In this document: piece by piece, positions 18,795-27,113 of the stretch
Layout of the letters: the number at the start of each line of letters is the position of its first letter
Numbering within the stretch: the stretch's first letter is position 1
DNA from: Limnohabitans sp. Rim8
GTDB lineage: Bacteria > Pseudomonadota > Gammaproteobacteria > Burkholderiales > Burkholderiaceae_C
Direction of reading: 5' to 3'
Assembly (NCBI GenBank): GCA_945901045.1
Contig: CAMDKK010000004.1
Coordinates: 1 to 64,000 of the forward strand
DNA length: 64,000 nucleotides
The notes under the pieces: generated by a model
What the model saw: the letters and a program-made list of their open reading frames with translations, nothing else
Database searches by the model: none
Told to the model about the DNA's origin: nothing
Made by a program: the position numbers and the translations under genes

Positions 18795-19592
18795 ATGGAA
18801 CTTGACCTCAAAAACAAATCAATTATTGTTACTGGTGGCGGCTCTAATATCGGACGGGCTATTGTCATGGCATTCGCTCGAGAAGGTGCTAACATAACCA
18901 TTGGCGATGTCGACTCTGTACAGGCTGAGAAGACAGCACTTATTGCTAAAGAGTTGGGGTCAGGTTCTATTCAAGTAGTTAAAACTGATGTAACACAATT
19001 AGATCAAGTGCAACACATGTTTGATGTTGCTGAGAAAAATTGTGGGACTGTCCAGTGTTTAGTTAACAACGTTGGATGGGATCAGTTGATGTTTTTTACT
19101 GAAACCACACCGGAATTTTGGAACAAGATAATTCAAATTAATTATATGGGGGTTTTAAATTGCACTAAAACTGCATTAGATCGAATGATTCCAGCCCAAT
19201 TTGGTTCTATTGTTTCTATCAGTTCTGACGCAAGTAGACAAGGTGAGTCCCGTGAGGCAGTTTACGGTGGTGTTAAAGCTGCAGTTAATAGTTTTATGAA
19301 AACTATTGCAAAAGAGAACGGTCGTTATGGTATTCGCTGTAATGTTGTTTGTCCTGGAGTAACGATACCTTCTGAATCAAATGATGTTGGTGGAAATAGT
19401 ATGTGGGTCGATGTAGATAAGATGTTTACACCAGAACAAATTGTAAAAATTGCTAAATCATTGCCACTGCGTAAAATTGGACGACCAGAAGATATTGCGA
19501 ATGCTGTTGTATTTTTATCTTCTTCACTTGTAGCAGGTCATGTAACGGGGCAGGTTTTATCCGTTTCAGGTGGATACAGCATGATTGGATAA
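18795..19592 (+). CDS. SDR oxidoreductase, BadH-like (2-hydroxycyclohexanecarboxyl-CoA dehydrogenase type)
   Basis: Classical NAD-dependent SDR, 265 residues. The cofactor motif TGGGSNIG lies near residues 14-21, NNVGWD near 91, SDASRQG with a Ser triad residue near 143, and YGGVK is the YxxxK catalytic pair near 157-161. The tail GQVLSVSGGYSMIG resembles the BadH ending GQVLSVSGGLTM, and the NNxGWD and SDA-R motifs also match what I recall of BadH. BadH oxidises the ring hydroxyl to give the ketone cleaved by BadI, and badI is present at 25194. TTGGAG precedes ATG. A stump of another badH lies beside badI at 26007. Confidence 0.8.
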   Translation: MELDLKNKSIIVTGGGSNIGRAIVMAFAREGANITIGDVDSVQAEKTALIAKELGSGSIQVVKTDVTQLDQVQHMFDVAEKNCGTVQCLVNNVGWDQLMFFTETTPEFWNKIIQINYMGVLNCTKTALDRMIPAQFGSIVSISSDASRQGESREAVYGGVKAAVNSFMKTIAKENGRYGIRCNVVCPGVTIPSESNDVGGNSMWVDVDKMFTPEQIVKIAKSLPLRKIGRPEDIANAVVFLSSSLVAGHVTGQVLSVSGGYSMIG

Positions 19593-19602
19593 TTTCTGGT
19601 TA

Positions 19603-19634
19603 CAAATTATCTTTTCTAGTATATATGTAATTTG
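19603..19634. promoter_or_regulatory. Inverted repeat upstream of tetR, candidate operator
   Basis: A perfect 7-bp inverted repeat, CAAATTA (19603-19609) and TAATTTG (19628-19634), is separated by 18 bp. It sits in the 55-bp gap before the TetR gene, where an autoregulatory operator would be expected. The region is very AT-rich, so chance occurrence is possible. No clear Shine-Dalgarno sequence precedes the tetR ATG. Confidence 0.3.
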
Positions 19635-19647
19635 AATTTACTATAAA

Positions 19648-20250
19648 ATGCCTGATAAAATACCTGTTGTTCATGTTGATTCTAAAGAAAGAATATTACT
19701 TTCAGCTGCTCGTTTATTTCGGGATCATGGTTATTCGGCTACTACTTTGCGAATGATTGCTTCATTATCTGAAATCAAAGCCGGAAGTATTTATTATCAC
19801 TTTGACTCTAAGGAAAGTATATTAATTGATGTGCTGAATAGAGGAATTGAGCATGTTGAGAATGAAGTCAGAATACGAATTAATGCATTGTCTTCAAATT
19901 CTACCTTTCAAGATAAAGTAAAAACGGCTATAGAAGGTCATCTTGCAGGAATGTTAAGTAATGGTGATTACACATCTGCAAATATTAAAATTTACAGTCA
20001 AATCCCTTCAAAAGCAAAAGAACGACATAAAATTGTACGCCGTGCTTATGCTGACTATTGGGATAGTCTGTTTGAAGAAGCATTTGAAAATGGAGAATTG
20101 CGGGAAGCGTTAAATAAAGATGTTTTTCGATTATTTGTTCTTGGCTCTTTAAATTGGACTACTGAATGGTACGAGCCAAAGAGAGGCTCTTTTAAAGAAT
20201 TAGTTGATCAAGTAACTTCAATTTTATTTTTTGGAATATTTAAAAAATAA
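19648..20250 (+). CDS. TetR/AcrR family transcriptional regulator
   Basis: Ligand-responsive DNA-binding repressor, 200 residues. The N-terminal helix-turn-helix is clear: AARLFRDHGYSATTLRMIA, then SEIKAGSIYYHFDSKESIL (residues about 16-65), the FadR/LiuR-like YYHF pattern of the family. The C-terminal ligand-binding domain is helical. Genes of this type beside fatty-acid or terpenoid catabolic operons often respond to acyl-CoA intermediates. It lies between two SDR genes of the island and probably controls the importer and degradation operons (inference). Confidence 0.9.
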   Translation: MPDKIPVVHVDSKERILLSAARLFRDHGYSATTLRMIASLSEIKAGSIYYHFDSKESILIDVLNRGIEHVENEVRIRINALSSNSTFQDKVKTAIEGHLAGMLSNGDYTSANIKIYSQIPSKAKERHKIVRRAYADYWDSLFEEAFENGELREALNKDVFRLFVLGSLNWTTEWYEPKRGSFKELVDQVTSILFFGIFKK

Positions 20251-20286
20251 ATCTTTATTAATTACTTATTTTTGATGGTATTTTTT

Positions 20287-21159
20287 ATGACAATCGAAGA
20301 GATTACACCTGAATTTGGTCTTGCTGATAAAGCACTTGCAGCTTTGCCAACTGTTTTCAAAGATGATTTATTTAAAAATCAAGTTGTTTTAGTTTCAGGA
20401 GCTGGAAGTGGTATTGGTAAAGCCATTGCCTTTTTATACGCACGACTTGGTGCTAAATTAGTTATTTGCGGTAGGAAAGAAGATAAGCTTTCTGATTGTG
20501 CTGCCAAAATTAAAGAAATATTTAACGTTGAAGTCATGATTTATCCAATGACCATTCGAGATCCAGAACAAGTTAATAATTTGATGGATGCTATTTGGAC
20601 TGAACATGGCCGTTTGGACATACTAGTTAATAATGCTGGTGGTCAATTTGCATCTCATGCTTTAGATTTTTCTGTAAAAGGATGGAATGCAGTTATTGAT
20701 ACCAATCTGAATGGAACTTGGTATATGATGCAATCGGCTATGAAACGTTGGGTTAAAAACTCGCAGCATGGTAATATAGTTAATATAACTGCTGCAGTTG
20801 ACCGTGGATTACCTGGTATGGCGCATACAACAGCGGCCCGTGCTGGTGTTATTGCACTCAGTAAAACAATCGCAGTAGAATGGGCACCATACAATGTAAG
20901 AGTAAATTGTATAGGTGCTGGATCTATAGAAAGTCACGGTTTCACAAATTATAAGCCTGAAAACTTGCCTACATTTTATTCATGCAATCCTATGAAACAC
21001 GCTGGTGATGTACAAGATATAGCTGAAGCAGTTGTATATTTAACAGCTTCTTCAGGTAAGTTCATTACCGGAGAGGTGTTAAATGTTGAAGGAGGTATGC
21101 TCCTTTGGGGTGAATTCTGGCCAGCAGGTAAGCCAGATTATTTTAAATCAAATGAATAG
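20287..21159 (+). CDS. SDR family oxidoreductase, AtuG/dienoyl-CoA reductase-like
   Basis: About 290-residue SDR with SGAGSGIGKAIA near residue 37 and NNAGGQF near 115. Like the SDR at the left edge it lacks a classical YxxxK and has GMAHTTAARAGV instead, the pattern of AtuG and trans-2-enoyl-CoA reductase relatives. It ends with GEVLNVEGGMLLWG. Starts at TTG 20272, ATG 20275 and ATG 20287 are all in frame. None has a strong RBS; ATG 20287 is chosen because homology begins soon after. It converges with the synthetase gene on the other strand, with a 14-bp gap. Probable role: reduction or oxidation of an acyl-CoA intermediate. Confidence 0.83.
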   Translation: MTIEEITPEFGLADKALAALPTVFKDDLFKNQVVLVSGAGSGIGKAIAFLYARLGAKLVICGRKEDKLSDCAAKIKEIFNVEVMIYPMTIRDPEQVNNLMDAIWTEHGRLDILVNNAGGQFASHALDFSVKGWNAVIDTNLNGTWYMMQSAMKRWVKNSQHGNIVNITAAVDRGLPGMAHTTAARAGVIALSKTIAVEWAPYNVRVNCIGAGSIESHGFTNYKPENLPTFYSCNPMKHAGDVQDIAEAVVYLTASSGKFITGEVLNVEGGMLLWGEFWPAGKPDYFKSNE

Positions 21160-21173
21160 TTTAATTTTATTAT

Positions 21174-23159
21174 TTATTTGTAATTTATTAATTTTTTATA
21201 TATCTCACGTATCTCTTCAACAGTTTCTGGATTTACTAATGAGGATAAATCACCTGGATTATTATTTTCATATACTGAGCGTAACACTCTTCGCATTATT
21301 TTCATATTCCTTGTTTTTGGCAATTCTCTGACCAGCAATATCGATACTGGGCGATATGAAGCGCCCATTTGATGGACTATTGCTTCAGATAGTTCTTTTT
21401 TAAGTGCTTCGTCAGATGGAAAACCGTGTAGAGGTACGCAAATACACGCAATAGCTGATCCCTTTATTTCGTCATGCACTCCGATTACGGCTGCTTCGTG
21501 TATTTTTCCGGTCCCGCTCAGCAGTGTTTCTATTTCTGAGGGCCCGGTGCGTTTGCCAGAAATTTTGATCGTGTCGTCACTGCGTCCCAAGATGTAGTAG
21601 AGACCATTTTCGTCGCAGATTGCAAAGTCGCCGTGAACCCATACCCCAGGAATGGTGCGCCAATAGGTGTCCAAGTACCTGTTATCGTCTTGCCATAACC
21701 CCATGGTCATGCCGATGTTTGGATTGCGCAAAACGAGTTCACCAACATTTCCTCGTTCAACCGATTGTCCGTTTTCATTAACTATGTCAACACCTGCACC
21801 GAGCCCGCGTGCACCAAAGGATCCAGGCCGCAAGGGGTGGTGAAGGGTTCCTGTGAAATTACATCCCCCAACCTCTGTGCCACCAACGATGTTTATTATG
21901 GGTACTCTTTTTTTGCAAACGTGTTCAAAGAACCAGCGCCAGGCGGACTCGGTCCACGCCTCACCCCCAGAGCAAGTTATACGCAATGAGGACAGATCAT
22001 AACTGTCAACTTGTTCCTCGCCGTAGGTCATGAGGCCTCTAATGAGTGTTGGAGCGATTCCAAGATATGTAACCTTATGCTCTTGGATTAGGCGCCAGAA
22101 ACGGCCTGTATCTGGGAAGTCAGGTGTTCCTTCAGCCACGAATAGACTTCCCCCAAAATAACTAGGGATACATGCGCACATGGCACCAACCATCCAGCCC
22201 ATGTCGCTCATGAAGAAGAATCTGTCTTTTTGCTGAAAATCTCCACAGATATGCATGTCGCGCGTTACCATGGACCCCAAGAAACTGATGTGTGTCCAGA
22301 TACACCCTTTAGGTTTGCCGGTAGTACCAGACGTATACAGAATCAATGCGGGTTGGTCAGTCTCGATTTGAACTGTCTCTAGTGTGCTCGGTTGGCATGC
22401 AACGATATGACCCCAGTCATGATCACGATCTGACTGCATTGGGTAATTTGGGTGAATATCACCTGGATGTCTCAGAACGATGACATGCTGCACACTCGGC
22501 ACTTCTTTAAGCGCTTCATCAAGCACCGATTTCATGGCGGCGGGGGATCCGCGTCGCCATGCGGCATCTACTGTCAGAACTGCTTTGGCTTGACCATCAT
22601 TCAAGCGGGAGGCAATGGGTAGAGGGCCGAAACCTGAAAACAATGGCATCAGTACCGCACCGATCTTCAGTACTGCAAAAAAAGCGATAAACGTTTCCGG
22701 CAGGTTAGGCATATAAAGGCCTACGCGATCGCCACGAGTGATGCCGAGTGTCAGCAATCCACCTGCGAGGCGGCAAACCTCAGCATCAAACTCTCGGTAA
22801 GTTAAGGTCCTGCGGTTTTTTGGATCTTCACCTTCCCATACCAAAAAAATTTGATCCCAAACGGGGGTGTCTCGGTGACGATCCAAGCAGTTTAAAACGA
22901 TGTTGGTTGAGCCCCCCACACACCAACGGGCAAACTCGATACCTCGCGAGGTGTCAAGCATCTGCGTATACGGTTTGTAAAACCGCATATCGCAGAAATC
23001 GAATACCTCTTGCATCAACCAAGCTGGGTCGATATCCGCTCTTGAACTTAGACTTTCAAAGCTAGCCTCACCCACTTGACGCAAAAATGCACTGAGTCTT
23101 GAATGTTCAATCGTCTCTGGTGTAGGTAACCAATCAAATGGTTGTTTGGTAGAATTCAT
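21174..23159 (-). CDS. AMP-dependent acyl-CoA synthetase, AcsA/acetoacetyl-CoA synthetase-like
   Basis: 661-residue adenylate-forming enzyme of the acetyl-CoA synthetase group. The N-terminal ACAS domain begins near residue 50. The ATP motif LYTSGTTGKPKGCIWTH is near 258, GGTEVGGCN near 407, HGDFAI near 506, and a catalytic lysine lies in KTRNMKIMRR near the C-terminus (usual form KTRSGKIMRR, so Ser-Gly is replaced by Asn-Met). It activates a carboxylic acid to a CoA ester. It is a single gene, divergent from the thiolase gene with 238 bp between them, and convergent with the SDR gene. The substrate is unknown; it is less AT-rich than the SDR next to it. Confidence 0.88.
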   Translation of the reverse strand: MNSTKQPFDWLPTPETIEHSRLSAFLRQVGEASFESLSSRADIDPAWLMQEVFDFCDMRFYKPYTQMLDTSRGIEFARWCVGGSTNIVLNCLDRHRDTPVWDQIFLVWEGEDPKNRRTLTYREFDAEVCRLAGGLLTLGITRGDRVGLYMPNLPETFIAFFAVLKIGAVLMPLFSGFGPLPIASRLNDGQAKAVLTVDAAWRRGSPAAMKSVLDEALKEVPSVQHVIVLRHPGDIHPNYPMQSDRDHDWGHIVACQPSTLETVQIETDQPALILYTSGTTGKPKGCIWTHISFLGSMVTRDMHICGDFQQKDRFFFMSDMGWMVGAMCACIPSYFGGSLFVAEGTPDFPDTGRFWRLIQEHKVTYLGIAPTLIRGLMTYGEEQVDSYDLSSLRITCSGGEAWTESAWRWFFEHVCKKRVPIINIVGGTEVGGCNFTGTLHHPLRPGSFGARGLGAGVDIVNENGQSVERGNVGELVLRNPNIGMTMGLWQDDNRYLDTYWRTIPGVWVHGDFAICDENGLYYILGRSDDTIKISGKRTGPSEIETLLSGTGKIHEAAVIGVHDEIKGSAIACICVPLHGFPSDEALKKELSEAIVHQMGASYRPVSILLVRELPKTRNMKIMRRVLRSVYENNNPGDLSSLVNPETVEEIREIYKKLINYK

Positions 23160-23328
23160 TTATGGATACTATCCGAATGTCGTTTTTGAGTCCAGAGTTC
23201 GATTTCTAGCGTATCTATTCTTCTTTTTAAAGATGTGCATTCAGTCAGAACAGAAAGGCAGTGTGGATCCATGCGTGTTTGTGTAACGCTTCTTTTCCAG
23301 GACTCCTACGAGGGGTTTTCTCCTGTTC

Positions 23329-23356
23329 AACTCAACCAAGCAACGCAAATTGAGTT
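23329..23356. promoter_or_regulatory. Inverted repeat in divergent synthetase/thiolase promoter region
   Basis: AACTCAA (23329-23335) and TTGAGTT (23350-23356) form a perfect 7-bp inverted repeat with a 14-bp spacer, about 40 bp before the thiolase start. The 238-bp gap must hold both divergent promoters. Spacing and size fit a dimeric regulator site, but no regulator can be assigned. Confidence 0.3.
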
Positions 23357-23397
23357 AATTGTTGAGCCAGTCCCATCGTCACATTAAATGAACGAGC

Positions 23398-24585
23398 ATG
23401 CTTATGGTCAAAAATACGCTTAGGGGTAAGTCGGCGGTCATAGGGGCCGGTATTTCAGCGGTTGGGCGTGTCCCTGGTAAGAGTGCACTTGCGCTTGCTG
23501 CTTACGCTGCGGGTAGAGCAATGGCCGACGCTGGTATTGAAAAACATCAGGTTGATGGAGTTCTGTGCAGCCACGCTTTTTCTTCGCCTTTTCATCGCTT
23601 CAGTGTGGCTTTGAGCGAGTACCTAGGCATACAACCCACTTTTTCCAATACGCTGCAGGTTTCTGGTGCTACTGCAGCAACGATGTTCAATATTGCCGCT
23701 GCTGCTATTGCGGGTGGTTTGGCTGAGACGATTTTGGTCGCTGGAGGGGACAGTTTGCTGACCGGTTTGACTCCAGACTTGGCGATTCGGTCGATGACGG
23801 AAAGTCGTGATCAACAATATGAAATGCCATTCGGTATACCTGTAGCCAATACATTCGCAATGACCGCACACAGACATATGTTGGAATTTGGTACAACACA
23901 AGAGCAGTTCGCACAGGTGGCGGTAATACATCGAGAGCATGCTAGGAGCACGCCTGGTGCGCAAATGACTTTGCCGCTGACAGTTTCCGATGTGCTCAAT
24001 TCTGCTTACGTGACGACGCCTTATCATAAATTGGACTGTTCACTCATTTCAGATGGCGGAGCCGCATTTATTGTTACTTCGGCGCAACGTGCAAAAGAGC
24101 TTGGTATCCGTAAACCTGTCTATATTTTAGGTGGCGGCGAATGCTACACACACGAGCATATTTTTCTAATGCCTTCCCTCACCACGACTGGCGCAGTGCA
24201 GTCAAGTGCCAGAGCCTACGCCATGGCAGGTTGTACGCCCAAAGATATTGATGTCGCTGGTGTTTATGACTGCTTTACAGGTACGGTGATTATGATGTTG
24301 GAGGACCTTGGATTTTGTCTCAAGGGCGAGGGGGGTAGTTTTGTTGAGGACGGTCACATAACTTACGGCGGAACCATACCCTGCAACACCCATGGTGGTT
24401 TATTGTCTTTTGCACATTCAGGTATGCCAGGGTCGCTGTTCCATTTTCACGAGGTCGTTCAACAACTGCGCGGCCAGTGTGGTGATAGACAGGTTCTAGG
24501 AGCTGAACTCGGACTCGTGCATAGCCTGGGCGCGGGTTTCGCTACCAACGCAACGACCATCTTAGGAACCGAGGCAACTCTGTGA
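23398..24585 (+). CDS. Thiolase-fold protein (SCP-x/lipid-transfer type) without N-terminal cysteine nucleophile
   Basis: 395-residue thiolase-superfamily protein. The region that holds the nucleophilic Cys in true thiolases reads LQVSGATAATMF (about residues 84-95), without Cys. The C-terminal part reads CNTHGGLLSFAHSGMPG in place of the usual NxxGGAIALGHPxGxSG. Thiolase-fold proteins of this kind form complexes with DUF35 OB-fold partners; some act as retro-aldolases on side-chain hydroxyacyl-CoAs in steroid degradation (Ltp2 type). The DUF35 gene starts within its stop codon, which supports a complex. The reaction here is unproven; a C-C bond cleaving step late in the pathway is the best guess. 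Confidence 0.82.
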   Translation: MLMVKNTLRGKSAVIGAGISAVGRVPGKSALALAAYAAGRAMADAGIEKHQVDGVLCSHAFSSPFHRFSVALSEYLGIQPTFSNTLQVSGATAATMFNIAAAAIAGGLAETILVAGGDSLLTGLTPDLAIRSMTESRDQQYEMPFGIPVANTFAMTAHRHMLEFGTTQEQFAQVAVIHREHARSTPGAQMTLPLTVSDVLNSAYVTTPYHKLDCSLISDGGAAFIVTSAQRAKELGIRKPVYILGGGECYTHEHIFLMPSLTTTGAVQSSARAYAMAGCTPKDIDVAGVYDCFTGTVIMMLEDLGFCLKGEGGSFVEDGHITYGGTIPCNTHGGLLSFAHSGMPGSLFHFHEVVQQLRGQCGDRQVLGAELGLVHSLGAGFATNATTILGTEATL

Positions 24586-25007
24586 ACCACATAACTGATA
24601 CTCATATCAAACCACAACCCACGCCAGATGCAGACTCTCATATCTATTGGTCCGGTATACAGAATGGCAAGCTGTTGTTACAGTACTGCTTGGAGTGTGA
24701 TCATCGGCAGCTCTATCAGCAGGTGATCTGCCGTGAATGTGGTGGTGATCGTCTGGAACATCGTTCTGCCAGCGGCAGGGGGAAGGTTCACTCTTTCAGC
24801 GTTGTTTACCGTGCCCCCAGTCTTGCTTTCAAAAAAGACATTCCCTACGCTGTGCTGTTGGTTGAACTGGAGGAAGGTCCAAGAATGATCAGTTCTTTTG
24901 TAGGCGCAGATCCATCTGTTGTCACTTTTGAAATGGAGGTTGAGCTTGTCTGTGAACCCGAAACAAATGGCCTGACTCTGCCACGCTTTCGCAGAATTTC
25001 ATCTTAA
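24582..25007 (+). CDS. Zn-ribbon/OB-fold (DUF35) partner protein
   Basis: 141 residues. A rubredoxin-like zinc ribbon (CLECDHRQLYQQVICREC; Cys-x2-Cys, ten residues, Cys-x2-Cys) is followed by an OB-fold with GRGKVHSFSVVYRAP. It starts at GTG that overlaps the thiolase TGA, so the pair is translationally coupled. DUF35 proteins bind acyl-CoA and are obligate partners of thiolase-like lyases. The gene is probably needed for activity or stability of the upstream protein. Confidence 0.88.
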   Translation: MNHITDTHIKPQPTPDADSHIYWSGIQNGKLLLQYCLECDHRQLYQQVICRECGGDRLEHRSASGRGKVHSFSVVYRAPSLAFKKDIPYAVLLVELEEGPRMISSFVGADPSVVTFEMEVELVCEPETNGLTLPRFRRISS

Positions 25008-25193
25008 CAACTGATTCAGTGCTGGGAAATTGCTATTGGGACTGAAGCGGGCGAGACAAGTAGCCAGGTGAAGCGATGACTGCTAAAGCAAGACATGATG
25101 GTCTAACTTGGACCTTTTTAACATGTCTCGGCCAATGCCTGGAAATCTTCATCCATACAAGAGTTCGGGTTCATTGAGCTTTTTCAGTGATAC

Positions 25194-25976
25194 TCACTTG
25201 GCGTATTTTCGAAAATCTGGTTTGCGCTTTTCCTTCAGAGCCGTCACGCCTTCGCGCGACTCTTCTGTGTCGTAGTACAACTTGAGTGCGTACATGCCTA
25301 AACCTGCGATGCCGGCCTGGTGTGCGGTATCCGAATTGAAACTGCGCTTGGCGATCGCAATGGCCGTCGGACTGCGCTCGCAGATGGTCTCACCCCATTC
25401 CTGAACTGTGGCGTCCAGTTGATCATGAGGCACGCAGATGTTGGCCAGACCCATGGCCACCGCTTCTTGTCCAGAGTAACGCTTGTTCAGGTACCAGATT
25501 TCGCGTGCCTTCTTCTCACCCACCACACGTGCCAGAAAGGCGGTGCCATAGCCTGGGTCGACAGAACCCATCTTGGGGCCGACCTGACCGAAAATGGCTT
25601 TGTCCGAGCAGATGGTCATATCGCAGATAGTTGCCAACACATTACCGCCGCCAATGGCAAAGCCCTGAACTCGGGCAATCACTGGCTTGGGCACGTCACG
25701 AATAGCTGTGTGCAACTCTTCCATCGGCAAACCAACAGTGCCGCGACCATCGTAATTACCGTTGTGGGCTGACTGGTCACCCCCAGTGCAAAAGGCGCGG
25801 TCACCTGCACCTGCCAGCACGATGGCACCGACGTCCTTGTCGTACCCGGCCTTGTTCATAGCCTTAATGATTTCATCGCAAGTTATGCCCCTAAAGGCGT
25901 TCATCTTGTCGGGGCGATTGATGATGATCCAGGCCACGCCGTTCCGGTTTTCGTAAATGATGTCTTCGAATTGCAT
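25194..25976 (-). CDS. badI: 2-ketocyclohexanecarboxyl-CoA hydrolase (BadI)
   Basis: Ring-cleaving crotonase-fold enzyme, 260 residues. BadI hydrolyses 2-ketocyclohexanecarboxyl-CoA to pimelyl-CoA. The sequence agrees closely with Rhodopseudomonas BadI as I remember it: NGVAWIIINRPDKMNAFRG at the start, GDRAFCTGGDQ, GGGNVLATICD, the MenB-like GPKMGSVDPGYGTAF, and CERSPTAIAIAKRSFN. ATG 25976 follows GGAG; an in-frame TTG at 25988 is rejected because it would place the RBS inside the gene. It is the last gene of the long minus-strand unit from AtuA. The broken tail of a badH gene sits just upstream. Confidence 0.92.
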   Translation of the reverse strand: MQFEDIIYENRNGVAWIIINRPDKMNAFRGITCDEIIKAMNKAGYDKDVGAIVLAGAGDRAFCTGGDQSAHNGNYDGRGTVGLPMEELHTAIRDVPKPVIARVQGFAIGGGNVLATICDMTICSDKAIFGQVGPKMGSVDPGYGTAFLARVVGEKKAREIWYLNKRYSGQEAVAMGLANICVPHDQLDATVQEWGETICERSPTAIAIAKRSFNSDTAHQAGIAGLGMYALKLYYDTEESREGVTALKEKRKPDFRKYAK

Positions 25977-26006
25977 GTGATTCTCCAAAAGTTTTGAGGT
26001 GACTGA

Positions 26007-26096
26007 TCAGTCCTGCTTGGTCAGGCCGTCGGACACACTGAGGACCTGACCGGTGATTAAAGAGGGGTCGTCGCAGCACGTCAAGTTAACTCCCGC
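26007..26096 (-). pseudogene. C-terminal stump of a badH-like SDR
   Basis: In the 324-bp gap upstream of badI the minus strand reads ITGQVLSVSDGLTKQD and then a stop. This is the typical C-terminus of BadH-type SDRs (ITGQVLSVSGGLTM). Only about 25 codons remain; a stop codon at 26097-26099 closes the frame on the upstream side. The usual badH-badI order explains why it lies here: the rest of badH was deleted. Sequence from 26100 to 26300 shows no further recognisable coding remains. Confidence 0.65.
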
Positions 26097-26300
26097 TCAC
26101 CGGACAGAGTCTAGCGCATGAACACTCCGCCGCCCATCTCCTACAAAGGCCACCACTGACCAGCGGCAATCGTCAGTCAATGCGCATGGCTGTACTTTCG
26201 TTTTTGCCTTGGCTATTGAAAATCAGAAAATTCAGCATTGGTGACAGGTTATGCAGGCCAACCTGGCAGCGCTCGCGCATTTCGCGTCTAAGACCTTACA

Positions 26301-27068
26301 TTACTCGGGCACGTAAGGTATGGCCTCTTCCACAGTCTCCCAGATAAAGGCAGCGGATGGCTTGCGGCTTTCTTCCAGAATGTGCCCGACCAGTCCGGCC
26401 GAGCGACTGACTACGGCGATGCCGCGCATGATCTTTTGCGGAATGCCGATCTCACCGAGCAACGCCGCCACTGCTCCGGTTGCGTTGATGGTGATATGTC
26501 GGCCATAGACTTTGTTGACTTGAACTGACAATGTGCGCAGTGCGCCAATATGCTTGCCGGTGACGTTCTCACTTTCGGCCACGGAAAAAAGCTTGGGCGT
26601 GCGCGGATCATCCGGCTTGTGGTGCGGATGTCCAAAGCCGTGCAGCGGTTTTTGACTCTGGTGATGCCGCTGTGCGATGGCCAGCGCTCGAGCCTCCACA
26701 CCTTCGGGTGCGGCGAGCATTTCCTCTATGTTGGCGGCGCAGCCTTCCATGGTGCCGATGAATGTGGAGCCCACGCCCAGCAGGCCGGCGGCCACTGCCG
26801 ACTGCAGTGAATCGGGCGCTGAGTGATAGATCAGTCGTGTTGCAATGGCGCTTGGCGTGAGGCCGTGCTCCATGAGCGTCACGAGCACCGCATCCATGAT
26901 GCGTACCTGCGCTCGGGTAGAGGCTTTCTTGCCAGTCAGCATGAAGAGCATCATTTCTGTGAAGGTCAACTCACCGATTAAGTCATGTACCAAATCAGCC
27001 TCGCGCACGATGATCGTCTCGGCGTTTGAATGGGCAATCGATGTGGTTGGGACGGGTTTGGTGCGCAT
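26301..27068 (-). CDS. Citryl-CoA lyase-like protein (citrate synthase superfamily)
   Basis: 255 residues, a citrate-synthase-fold protein lacking the N-terminal domain of full synthases, like citryl-CoA lyases. LHGFGHPHHKPDDPR matches the GFGHRVYK-x-DPR active-site segment. The region that normally holds the catalytic aspartate (NVDGA in citryl-CoA lyases) reads INATGAVAALLGEIG, so that Asp is replaced. Members split or form C-C bonds between acyl-CoA and a keto acid. The likely role is cleavage of a tertiary-hydroxy acyl-CoA in this pathway (inference). It lies 45 bp downstream of the ligase gene. Confidence 0.8.
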   Translation of the reverse strand: MRTKPVPTTSIAHSNAETIIVREADLVHDLIGELTFTEMMLFMLTGKKASTRAQVRIMDAVLVTLMEHGLTPSAIATRLIYHSAPDSLQSAVAAGLLGVGSTFIGTMEGCAANIEEMLAAPEGVEARALAIAQRHHQSQKPLHGFGHPHHKPDDPRTPKLFSVAESENVTGKHIGALRTLSVQVNKVYGRHITINATGAVAALLGEIGIPQKIMRGIAVVSRSAGLVGHILEESRKPSAAFIWETVEEAIPYVPE

Positions 27069-27113
27069 AGCGTTCCTTCTGACAATGAAGCAATTAGGGT
27101 GTGTTGAAGACTG

